Notes: generated by a model from the sequence alone, not told the origin. 5,207 nucleotides of DNA from Clostridium sp. CAG:169 (GCA_000435195.1 FR880214.1:1-5207); one strand, 5' to 3'; positions 1-4,855 are shown, counted from the first letter of the stretch. Program-made: numbers and translations.

Positions 1-1
1 C

Positions 2-403
2 GTCAAAGCCTGCGTGGACAGCGCCCTTCAGCTGGGACTGCCCGAGGCACGCATCCCGCTGGCACAGGCGGTGGTCACCATGGCAACCGCACCCAAGTCC
101 AACTCCTCCTACATGGCAATCAACCGCGCGATGGCAGATGTCCGCGCCGGAAAGGTGGGCGACTTTCCCCGCTGCCTGCAAAACAAGCACTTCGACGGAG
201 CCGAGGTGGAGAACAAAGGGCAGTTTTACCAATATCCGCATGACTACCCGAACCACTATGTCGAGCAGCAGTACCTGCCCGATGTGCTGGTGGGCACCGT
301 CTATTATCAGTTTGGAGAAAACAAAAATGAGGATGCCGCCAGAAAATACCGTGAAAAGCTGCTGGCAGATGTCGCTGCCCGAAAGCAGACGGACAAAATC
401 TAA
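2..403 (+). CDS. rarA: Replication-associated recombination protein A, C-terminal part (5' truncated by window)
   Basis: This is the last 133 residues of RarA/MgsA, a cytoplasmic clamp-loader-like AAA+ ATPase that acts at stalled replication forks. The reading frame is open from base 2, so the gene starts outside the window. The piece corresponds to the family's C-terminal tetramerisation region. Recognisable landmarks are LGLPEARIPLAQAVV, ATAPKSNSSYMAINRA, the signature YPHDYPNHYVEQQYLPD, and a final G-x-YY-x-x-G-x-N-K block followed by a K/R-rich helix. The AAA+ Walker motifs would lie upstream and cannot be checked. The TAA stop at 401-403 is followed at once by an intrinsic terminator, so the transcript ends here and the next gene is convergent. 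Identification rests on family motifs recalled from known RarA proteins and is strong. No frameshift is visible in the part present. Confidence 0.95.
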   Translation, partial: VKACVDSALQLGLPEARIPLAQAVVTMATAPKSNSSYMAINRAMADVRAGKVGDFPRCLQNKHFDGAEVENKGQFYQYPHDYPNHYVEQQYLPDVLVGTVYYQFGENKNEDAARKYREKLLADVAARKQTDKI

Positions 404-410
404 CCATACA

Positions 411-449
411 GCAAAAGCCGACCTTGTTTCAGGTCGGCTTTTGTTTTTT
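411..449 (+). terminator. Intrinsic terminator of rarA
   Basis: A perfect 13-bp inverted repeat (CAAAAGCCGACCT at 412-424 and its complement at 431-443, loop TGTTTC at 425-430) is followed by six T residues at 444-449. It begins 8 bases after the rarA stop. Read from the minus strand, the hairpin is followed by only a short T run that lies within its own stem. It may therefore also stop the convergent lectin transcript, but less efficiently. Confidence 0.95.
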
Positions 450-466
450 ACAAACGCGCTGTTTGT
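450..466. repeat. Perfect 6-bp inverted repeat beside the lectin stop codon
   Basis: ACAAAC (450-455) and GTTTGT (461-466) are perfect inverted arms around GCGCT. The element lies between the rarA terminator and the stop codon of the convergent lectin gene. On neither strand is it followed by a T tract, so it is not a terminator by itself. It could be a short 3'-end hairpin of the lectin mRNA or chance. Confidence 0.3.
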
Positions 467-1173
467 TACTTTGTATTCTTTTTGCCTCTTGGTTTTTTGC
501 GGGAATTTTTTACCGGGGGTTTTGTTGCCGGTTTCGCAGGCGCCGACTGTGTTTTTTGGAGAGGGGCGGCTTCCTTCTCCTTAATAGCGGTCGGGTCCGG
601 GTGTTTGAGCGCAGACGGCTCTTTCTCTTTGATTGCGGTTGGGTCCGAGTGCTTGAGCGCAGACGGTTCTTTCTCTTTGATTGCGGTCGGGTCCGGGTGT
701 TTGAGCGCAGACGGTTCTTTTTCCTTGATGGCAGTGGTTTCCTTCTTCGGTTCGTCCGCCGCCTTTTCTTCTACCCGAAGCTCCCACAGCTGGTTTTCAC
801 CACCCTTTTCCCAGATTTGCAGATGGGTGTTATCCTGAAGAGCAACATCCAGATACTTTCCGCTGGACACCGAGCGCAGGCGAAGATGCTCCCCCTCTTC
901 CTCGATGGTCCACAACTGGCTGGTAACCTCTGCCTGCTCCCACAGGTGGAGCCACGCACCGTTCATCGTACCGGCGTCAATGATGTCCACTGCCTTTTGT
1001 GCTGCTGTGTTCAGAATCCGATAGCGATTATCGCCGGCATCCAGCAGCTTCCACAGCTGTGCCTTGCCTTCATTTGGCTGCTCTGCTGTAATCAGGTTAT
1101 CCTCGCCGGCCGTCAGATATTTGCCGTCTGCAATCGCAACGATATGATAGTTCTTAGTTTTAAAAATCCTCAT
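466..1173 (-). CDS. Ricin-type beta-trefoil lectin domain protein with 16-aa tandem repeats and basic tail
   Basis: The predicted 235-aa protein has an N-terminal R-type beta-trefoil at about residues 8-133. Three QLW motifs (39-41, 86-88, 128-130), about 45 residues apart, mark the three trefoil lobes, and LHLWE and LQIWE strands echo the internal threefold symmetry. R-type trefoils usually bind sugars; the ligand here is unknown. An acidic linker leads into three near-identical repeats of TAIKEKEPSALKHPDP (147-194), a degenerate fourth (195-210), and a 25-residue Pro/Lys/Arg-rich tail. The start is ATG 1173 because AAAGGGG lies 8 bases upstream of it. A longer frame beginning at 1266 would start upstream of the promoter at 1229-1257. 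No signal peptide or membrane segment is visible, which is unusual for a lectin domain and suggests a cytoplasmic or non-classically exported protein. It is convergent with rarA and lies 132 bp downstream of the small membrane protein gene on the same strand. The domain call is confident; the function is unknown. Confidence 0.85.
   Translation of the reverse strand: MRIFKTKNYHIVAIADGKYLTAGEDNLITAEQPNEGKAQLWKLLDAGDNRYRILNTAAQKAVDIIDAGTMNGAWLHLWEQAEVTSQLWTIEEEGEHLRLRSVSSGKYLDVALQDNTHLQIWEKGGENQLWELRVEEKAADEPKKETTAIKEKEPSALKHPDPTAIKEKEPSALKHSDPTAIKEKEPSALKHPDPTAIKEKEAAPLQKTQSAPAKPATKPPVKNSRKKPRGKKNTK
592..735 (-). repeat. Three 48-bp tandem repeats inside the lectin gene
   Basis: Three in-frame 48-bp units lie at 735-688, 687-640 and 639-592, each encoding TAIKEKEP-SALKH-(P/S)-DP. 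They differ at only a few bases, mostly silent; one change is CCG to TCG (Pro to Ser). A fourth unit at 591-544 keeps only the TAIKEKE half at protein level and has diverged at DNA level. The near-identity suggests recent expansion by slippage or recombination, so copy number may vary between strains. Confidence 0.95.
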
Positions 1174-1228
1174 CAGATGATCCCCTTTCCTTGCTTGGAA
1201 GCAGTTCCTTTCTCTAAAATACACCCTT

Positions 1229-1257
1229 ATTATACCACTCGCTGCGAAGCTGGTCAA
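1229..1257 (-). promoter_or_regulatory. Sigma-A promoter of the lectin gene
   Basis: On the minus strand, TTGACC (1257-1252) is followed after exactly 17 bp by TATAAT (1234-1229), preceded by TGG, which makes an extended -10. Transcription should start near 1222 and give a leader of about 50 bases before the ATG at 1173. The leader holds a small TGCTT-GG-AAGCA hairpin (1192-1203) just ahead of the RBS. No copy of the TTGC-N5-GCAA operator lies over this promoter, so it is probably not directly controlled by the neighbouring repressor. Confidence 0.85.
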
Positions 1258-1305
1258 TTTTTCCAACAGGCTTTCCCCTCTTTTTATCCGCAGAACATCT
1301 GTATT

Positions 1306-1503
1306 TTACAAAGCCACCGCCCTGGCAGCTGTTTTCTGCTCCTGTGCTTTCGGATAGTTTTGGGTAACTGTCTGTGGTTTTAGGTTTTCTTTGCTGTATG
1401 CCATCTCCTCCTCACGGCGGCAGTACCACTCGACTCCTATTCCGCACAGTGCAATCAGAATCATACCTCCAAACAAAGCAAATGCGACACAAAAAGCTCC
1501 CAT
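1306..1503 (-). CDS. Small single-pass membrane protein, 65 aa, divergent from the S24 repressor
   Basis: I do not recognise this as a named family. The start is ATG 1503, with AAAGGGAG ending 7 bases upstream. A longer frame from 1599 adds residues with no RBS and no signal character. Residues 2-24 form one hydrophobic, Gly/Ala/Ile-rich transmembrane helix. They are followed by YCRREEE, so the positive-inside rule suggests N-out/C-in, with a hydrophilic tail of about 40 residues (Gln, Lys, Thr) ending in AARAVAL. It is transcribed from the operator-flanked promoter at 1637-1665, divergent from the repressor gene, and is therefore the prime candidate target of that repressor. A stress-induced small membrane effector (division inhibitor or membrane-active peptide) is possible by analogy with YneA or SidA, but no sequence homology is claimed. 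The C-terminal AVAL could be a proteolysis signal; this is speculative. No terminator is seen before the lectin gene, so the two may be partly co-transcribed. Confidence 0.65.
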   Translation of the reverse strand: MGAFCVAFALFGGMILIALCGIGVEWYCRREEEMAYSKENLKPQTVTQNYPKAQEQKTAARAVAL

Positions 1504-1526
1504 TTTCCCGCTCCCTTTCCAATAAA

Positions 1527-1539
1527 TTGCGCTATGCAA
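1527..1539. promoter_or_regulatory. Putative repressor operator O4 (in leader of small membrane gene)
   Basis: TTGC-GCTAT-GCAA is a perfect 4-bp dyad with a 5-bp spacer, followed by a further A. It shares CTATGCAAA with O2. It lies about 100 bases downstream of the promoter start point and about 24 bases ahead of the ATG at 1503. Binding here could act as a roadblock or support looping to O2 and O3 (centre-to-centre distance to O2 is 114 bp). Confidence 0.55.
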
Positions 1540-1548
1540 AGATATTTG

Positions 1549-1601
1549 TAAAAATAATGGATGAATCGAGCGGATTTCTTTTGATCCCTTGCAATTCATC
1601 C
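1549..1601 (-). promoter_or_regulatory. Leader hairpin with following U-rich tract, possible attenuator
   Basis: In the transcript of the small membrane gene, GGAUGAAU (1601-1594) pairs perfectly with AUUCAUCC (1566-1559). The stem can extend by a U-G and a G-C pair, and an inner GGAU/AUCC stem (1587-1584 with 1575-1572) closes the apical loop. The 3' side is followed by AUUAUUUUUA (1558-1549). The stem is AU-rich, so it would be a moderate terminator at best. It could be an attenuator, an RNA-stability element or a protein-binding structure. No known riboswitch class was recognised. Confidence 0.4.
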
Positions 1602-1636
1602 GTAAATTTTGTACTCACTTTCCTTATTTCGCCTTT

Positions 1637-1665
1637 ATTTTAGCACTATGCAAACGCAAAGTCAA
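1637..1665 (-). promoter_or_regulatory. Promoter driving the small membrane protein gene, flanked by operators
   Basis: On the minus strand, TTGACT (1665-1660) and TAAAAT (1642-1637) are separated by exactly 17 bp. TGC precedes the -10, giving an extended -10. The start point would be near 1630, so the leader is about 125 bases. Operator O2 (1641-1653) overlaps the -10 and spacer, and O3 (1666-1678) abuts the -35. Repression by the divergently encoded S24 protein is the straightforward reading. Confidence 0.75.
1641..1653. promoter_or_regulatory. Putative repressor operator O2
   Basis: TAGC-ACTAT-GCAA, an imperfect dyad (3 of 4 arm bases matching), followed by A. It covers the end of the -10 and half of the spacer of the minus-strand promoter, where a bound repressor would block RNA polymerase. 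Confidence 0.6.
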
Positions 1666-1678
1666 TAGCGCTGTGCAA
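1666..1678. promoter_or_regulatory. Putative repressor operator O3
   Basis: TAGC-GCTGT-GCAA, an imperfect dyad followed by A. It lies between the two divergent promoters, directly next to the minus-strand -35 and 16 bp before the repressor's -35. Its centre is 25 bp from O2 and 29 bp from O1, close to two and a half to three helical turns, which would allow cooperative contacts between dimers. Confidence 0.6.
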
Positions 1679-1694
1679 ATTTTGTCATTTGGTG

Positions 1695-1707
1695 TTGCGT
1701 CCTGCAA
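1695..1707. promoter_or_regulatory. Putative repressor operator O1 over the repressor's own -35
   Basis: TTGC-GTCCT-GCAA is a perfect 4-bp dyad with the same 5-bp spacing as the other three sites. Its first six bases are the -35 element of the repressor promoter, so occupancy should switch off repressor synthesis, giving negative autoregulation. Confidence 0.65.
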
Positions 1708-1723
1708 AAATAAGTGGTATAAT
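1695..1723 (+). promoter_or_regulatory. Promoter of the S24 repressor gene
   Basis: TTGCGT (1695-1700) is followed after 17 bp by TATAAT (1718-1723), preceded by TGG (extended -10). Transcription should start near 1730, giving a very short leader of about 16 bases that is almost entirely the ribosome binding site. The -35 is embedded in operator O1. Confidence 0.8.
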
Positions 1724-1745
1724 AAGGAAAAAGGGAGGGAAGCCT

Positions 1746-2396
1746 GTGGAAAAAAATATGCAAACCGGCAAACGCATCCAAGCCAGACGCGAAGAGCTGG
1801 GACTGAATCTGGGGGACATTGCGCAGAAGGTGGGTGTTGCGGTCTCTACCATTCAGCGGTACGAAAAAGGAAAAATTGAAAAAATCAAGCTGCCGGTCAT
1901 CGAAGCCATCGCCAAAGCCCTTGCAGTGGACCCTGCCTGGCTGCTCGGTCAAACCGACTGCCCGACTCCCGCTGCTCAGGAGCCTGTCATCGACAACCTG
2001 CTTCCTCTGCCCAAGACCTACCGCATCCCGCTGATTGGCGACATCGCCTGCGGGACGCCCATCCTTGCCGATGAAAACATCGAAGCCATCCTGGAGGTAC
2101 CCGAGCACATTCGAGCAGATTTTGCGCTGCGCTGCCACGGCGACAGCATGACCGGAGCACACATCCACGACGGTGACATCGTGTATATCCGTCAGCAGCC
2201 CGATGTGGACAACGGCTGCATTGCGGCTGTCTGCATTGACAATTCTGCCACCTTAAAGCGGGTCTACAAATATCCCGACCGACTGGTCCTCTCTCCCGAC
2301 AACCCGATGTACGAACCATTTGTCTACACCGGCGACGAGCTAGCACAGGTGCGAATCCTGGGAAAAGCCGTTGGCTTTACCAGTCTGCTGGATTAA
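1746..2396 (+). CDS. XRE-family S24 (CI/LexA-like) self-cleaving transcriptional repressor
   Basis: The predicted 216-aa protein has an N-terminal XRE/Cro-CI helix-turn-helix (about residues 7-68), with the recognition helix around VAVSTIQRYEKGK. A linker and a C-terminal S24/LexA peptidase-like domain (about 92-216) follow. The catalytic serine is S134 in CHGDSM and the general-base lysine is K171 in ATLKRV. The expected scissile bond is Cys102-Gly103 in GDIACGTP, where LexA and CI have Ala-Gly. Family members repress as dimers and lose activity when RecA filaments stimulate self-cleavage after DNA damage. The start is GTG 1746, with GGGAGGG six bases upstream; the in-frame ATG at 1758 is too far from it. 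Four dyads upstream are likely its operators, one over its own -35. It is divergent from the small membrane gene and ends at a bidirectional terminator. The XRE-type N-terminus separates it from canonical LexA, which has a winged helix, so it is a CI/HdiR-like regulator, possibly a domesticated phage or element repressor. No integrase or phage genes are visible nearby. Confidence 0.9.
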   Translation: MEKNMQTGKRIQARREELGLNLGDIAQKVGVAVSTIQRYEKGKIEKIKLPVIEAIAKALAVDPAWLLGQTDCPTPAAQEPVIDNLLPLPKTYRIPLIGDIACGTPILADENIEAILEVPEHIRADFALRCHGDSMTGAHIHDGDIVYIRQQPDVDNGCIAAVCIDNSATLKRVYKYPDRLVLSPDNPMYEPFVYTGDELAQVRILGKAVGFTSLLD

Positions 2397-2406
2397 CAAG
2401 CATAAC

Positions 2407-2445
2407 AAAAAAGCAGGAACTGTTTTCATCAGCTCCTGCTTTTTT
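2407..2445. terminator. Bidirectional intrinsic terminator between repressor and cvpA
   Basis: AAAAAAGCAGGAACTG (2407-2422) pairs with CAGCTCCTGCTTTTTT (2430-2445) across the loop TTTTCAT. The only mismatch is A2419/C2433, which becomes a U-G wobble on the minus strand. There are A runs on the left and T runs on the right, so it works in both directions. It serves the repressor (stop at 2396) and the CvpA gene (stop at 2452). Confidence 0.93.
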
Positions 2446-2451
2446 ACTTTA

Positions 2452-3162
2452 TTATAGCGATGCCAGCAGTGCCAGCGGGTCGAAGGTATAAAAGCGGCTT
2501 AGAATCATCGTATCCAAAATAATCTGCTGGTTGCAGTATTTCATTCCGCCCAGCAGGTAGAACACCAGCTTAAACAGGATGCAGATGAGGTACAGGTTCA
2601 GGCAGGACTGCAAAAATCCCATCACAGCGCCGAAGAAGCGGTCGATGGGCAGCAAAATCGGCGAATGAAAGACAAAGTGGATTGCCGAAGTCAACAGCCG
2701 CACCAACCCGCTGAGCAGCAGATAGCACAGCGAGAAGATGACCACCGAAAGAGCGCCTCTGACCGCCGGTCCTATCACCGACTGTTCCAGCGCTGCCGTC
2801 AGCTGCGCCGCTCCGCTGTTGAGCGCCTGCGAAATGCTGTCGGTGTCGATTGCCATTCCGATGACGTTGGAGTAGACCTTCGGCAGCTGCTGCAAACCTG
2901 CCTGCAGCTGGGCAATGATGTCGGTGAGCTGCCCGCCCTGAAGATTTTGACTTAAAAATGCGGTTACTTCCGTCTTTAGAAATTGGTCATAGACCAGCTC
3001 CGCTCCGTTTTTTGCCAGAAACGCCGAGCCGAATAGCGCAACCAGCCGCCCAAGCAGCCGAAAAATTCCGGTTGCAAATCCCTTTTGCGCGCTGTACGCC
3101 ACCGTCATCAAGATAATCAGCACTGCCGACAGATCGTACAGCAGCACGACCAGCTTATCCAT
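2452..3162 (-). CDS. CvpA-family membrane protein
   Basis: The 236-aa integral membrane protein resembles the CvpA family (named for colicin V production; roles in envelope homeostasis are poorly defined). The N-terminus shows the family pattern: a first helix (about 4-24), then the short Gly-containing turn QKGFATGIFR and a second helix (about 31-51). A soluble, Gln/Ala/Leu-rich insert (about 55-130) containing amphipathic helices follows. Two further hydrophobic regions lie at about 133-155 and 173-203, with a short tail after them. The start is ATG 3162, with AGAGAGG 10 bases upstream; two ATGs nearer that RBS are in another frame and stop after five codons. It lies 29 bp downstream of the DUF5711-like gene on the same strand, so it is probably the last gene of an operon with truA, closed by the bidirectional terminator. 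The family call comes from the N-terminal signature and topology. It is longer than the minimal CvpA of about 160-180 aa because of the central insert. Confidence 0.75.
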   Translation of the reverse strand: MDKLVVLLYDLSAVLIILMTVAYSAQKGFATGIFRLLGRLVALFGSAFLAKNGAELVYDQFLKTEVTAFLSQNLQGGQLTDIIAQLQAGLQQLPKVYSNVIGMAIDTDSISQALNSGAAQLTAALEQSVIGPAVRGALSVVIFSLCYLLLSGLVRLLTSAIHFVFHSPILLPIDRFFGAVMGFLQSCLNLYLICILFKLVFYLLGGMKYCNQQIILDTMILSRFYTFDPLALLASL

Positions 3163-3191
3163 CGTTCATCATCCTCTCTTATTGGGCGCTT

Positions 3192-4847
3192 TTAGGCAGG
3201 TCGTCTGGAGGAGAAGAGGGGTTCGTCCTTGTTCTCATTCTCCTCTTTGTCCTGCTTTTTGTCCTCTGTTTCCTGTTTTTCCTGCTCATCTGCTTTGTCC
3301 GACTGCTGCGGCTGTTCAGAGGTCTCCGATTCCGGTGGCGCTTCCTCCTGGGAGAATTCCGGCTGGAGGTCCTCGTTTTGCACCGGCAGATGGTCCGATC
3401 CCTGATTGAGCACGCCGTCCGGGTTTTCCGGGTCAAACTCGTTCTCTTCTTCCTCTACCTCGGACGATTCCTCCTGTGCTTGGGAGGATTCGAACGCCGT
3501 ATCTTCCAACGGAATTTGGTCGATGATCTCCTGCGATTCACCCACCGTCAGCTCCTGACCCTGGGACTGCTGTGCTTTTTCCTCCTCCCGCTTCATGCCA
3601 TCCAAAATGCTTTGCAGCAGATCAATTTCCTGCTGGCTCTGCTCGGTTGGAGAGCCGTCCGGCAGCTGCTGCGGCTCCTTGTGGGAGAACAGGGCAAAGC
3701 GGGACGGTTCCTCCAGCGGCAGACGCACAATTTGGGTGGTGGTCATCGCATAGATGGAGTTGCCCATCGGCTGAATGTCGTAGTAGGATTCGTTGGTTTC
3801 CTCTTTGAGCAGCTCACAGTCATAGGCGCTGTACTCATGGAAGGAGGAGCCACCCAGCACCAGGATGGTGTTGCCAATCGCCTTGACCTTTTGCAGGCTG
3901 TCGTCAAAGGTGGTGGTCCCATTCAGGGTATAAAAGTCGTCCGCTACCGATGCCAGGGTGTACTTTCGGTCCTGCTCATAGTCGCCAAAGACCAGTGCGA
4001 CCCCGTTTTCATACATGGCAAAGGCTGCCAGCGACTGACCTTTGTAGTCGAACTGCCCGATGATCTTGCCTTCGGTACCTAAGATAAAAGCATTTTTATC
4101 GGTGATGCAGCGCACATTGCTGCCGTCAAATTCCAGCGCCAGAATCAGCTGGTTTGCCAGCTCATAGCGGTTTTGCTCCTGCCCGTTTTTCAGCACCGTC
4201 AGCACATTTTTTAGTTCTCCCGCCTGTGCATAGGAGGAGGCAATCGCCACCGCCGAGCCGTTGTCGGACATCGCCAGTGCAGTGACCACATTGTCAGTCT
4301 TCCAGACATACTGCTCGCGCTGGCGGGAATCCAGCACCGTCACCCGGGTCTGGGCATTCTCCGTCTGGGTGGCAATGGCGATGCAGCCGTTTTGAGAAAT
4401 GGCGCCGCACCGAATCGCCTCATCGGTACTGCCGTTGTAAAAGAGATTGTTGCGGCTGTAGGCTGCATAGGTCTTGGAGCCGCGGTCGTAGTTGAGCATC
4501 ATCGTTCCGCTGGTCTGTACCTGCGGGTTTCCCATGCGGTGCAGATTGCTGTACACCTCGGTACCGCTGGTATTATAAATATAAAGGGTCGTTTCATTGA
4601 GCAGGATGATTCCGCTGTCGTTCTGGTACATCCCCTTGATTTTGCCGCCGGGCGCATCGATGGGATAGCCCGGCCCGCCCTTAATCATATCGCCCAGCGA
4701 GGACAGTCCGGCAAATTCCGGCGAATTGACCAGACTGGAAAGCAGGTAGGCGATTGCCAGAATCACACCTGCCAAACCAGCCAGCTTGAAAGCCCTGCGC
4801 CGCGCCTGCCGCTGTTTGAGTTTTTTAAAGTCTGTTACCTTTGCCAT
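3192..4847 (-). CDS. DUF5711-like membrane-anchored beta-propeller protein with acidic low-complexity tail
   Basis: The predicted 551-aa protein has a short, very basic cytoplasmic N-terminus (KKLKQRQARRR), one membrane anchor (about 20-40), and an extracytoplasmic region. Residues about 65-390 are a series of short beta strands typical of WD40/YVTN-like propellers (for example GIILLNETTLYIYN, VVTALAMSDNGSAVAIAS, NTILVLGG, GNSIYAMTTTQIVRLPL). The last ~160 residues are Glu/Gln/Asp/Ser-rich and probably disordered. The layout and the position next to cvpA fit the DUF5711 family of Clostridia, whose function is unknown. The start is ATG 4847 because AAGG lies 5 bases upstream. A GTG at 4859 overlaps the truA stop, but its Shine-Dalgarno sequence would touch the start codon. 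The gene begins 8 bp after truA and ends 29 bp before cvpA, so the three are likely co-transcribed. The family name is recalled rather than searched; the architecture is seen directly. Confidence 0.7.
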   Translation of the reverse strand: MAKVTDFKKLKQRQARRRAFKLAGLAGVILAIAYLLSSLVNSPEFAGLSSLGDMIKGGPGYPIDAPGGKIKGMYQNDSGIILLNETTLYIYNTSGTEVYSNLHRMGNPQVQTSGTMMLNYDRGSKTYAAYSRNNLFYNGSTDEAIRCGAISQNGCIAIATQTENAQTRVTVLDSRQREQYVWKTDNVVTALAMSDNGSAVAIASSYAQAGELKNVLTVLKNGQEQNRYELANQLILALEFDGSNVRCITDKNAFILGTEGKIIGQFDYKGQSLAAFAMYENGVALVFGDYEQDRKYTLASVADDFYTLNGTTTFDDSLQKVKAIGNTILVLGGSSFHEYSAYDCELLKEETNESYYDIQPMGNSIYAMTTTQIVRLPLEEPSRFALFSHKEPQQLPDGSPTEQSQQEIDLLQSILDGMKREEEKAQQSQGQELTVGESQEIIDQIPLEDTAFESSQAQEESSEVEEEENEFDPENPDGVLNQGSDHLPVQNEDLQPEFSQEEAPPESETSEQPQQSDKADEQEKQETEDKKQDKEENENKDEPLFSSRRPA

Positions 4848-4855
4848 TCTATCCT

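Noticed and set aside
587..735. CRISPR array
   Set aside because: The repeats are directly adjacent without spacers and encode protein in frame; this is a coding tandem repeat.
1174..1266. N-terminal extension of the lectin gene to a start at 1266
   Set aside because: It would begin upstream of the strong promoter (1229-1257), has no RBS, and does not look like a signal peptide.
424..1383. A long plus-strand open frame (319 aa) opposite the lectin and small membrane genes
   Set aside because: It runs antisense to the trefoil gene, has no RBS, begins within the rarA terminator hairpin, and its Cys/Phe/Arg/Leu-rich composition is that of a shadow frame. The minus-strand frame has clear QxW motifs, a promoter and an RBS.
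1522..1552. A second minus-strand promoter (TTTACA as -35) just before the small membrane gene
   Set aside because: The hexamer at the right distance is CAATTT, a poor -10, and the start would leave almost no leader.
1504..1599. N-terminal extension of the small membrane protein to ATG 1599
   Set aside because: No RBS precedes it, it lies within the leader hairpin, and the ATG at 1503 has a strong Shine-Dalgarno sequence.
1746..2396. Canonical LexA for the repressor
   Set aside because: The N-terminus is an XRE/Cro-CI type helix-turn-helix, not the LexA winged helix, and the upstream dyads are not Firmicute LexA boxes.
3179..3436. Minus-strand Arg/Lys-rich frame of 85 aa overlapping the acidic tail of the DUF5711-like gene
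   Set aside because: It is the out-of-frame reading of GA-rich codons of the acidic tail; its extreme Arg/Thr/Ser composition is a by-product.
3378..4082. Plus-strand frame of 234 aa opposite the DUF5711-like gene
   Set aside because: No RBS or recognisable domain; it is the antisense shadow of a gene in an operon-like arrangement.
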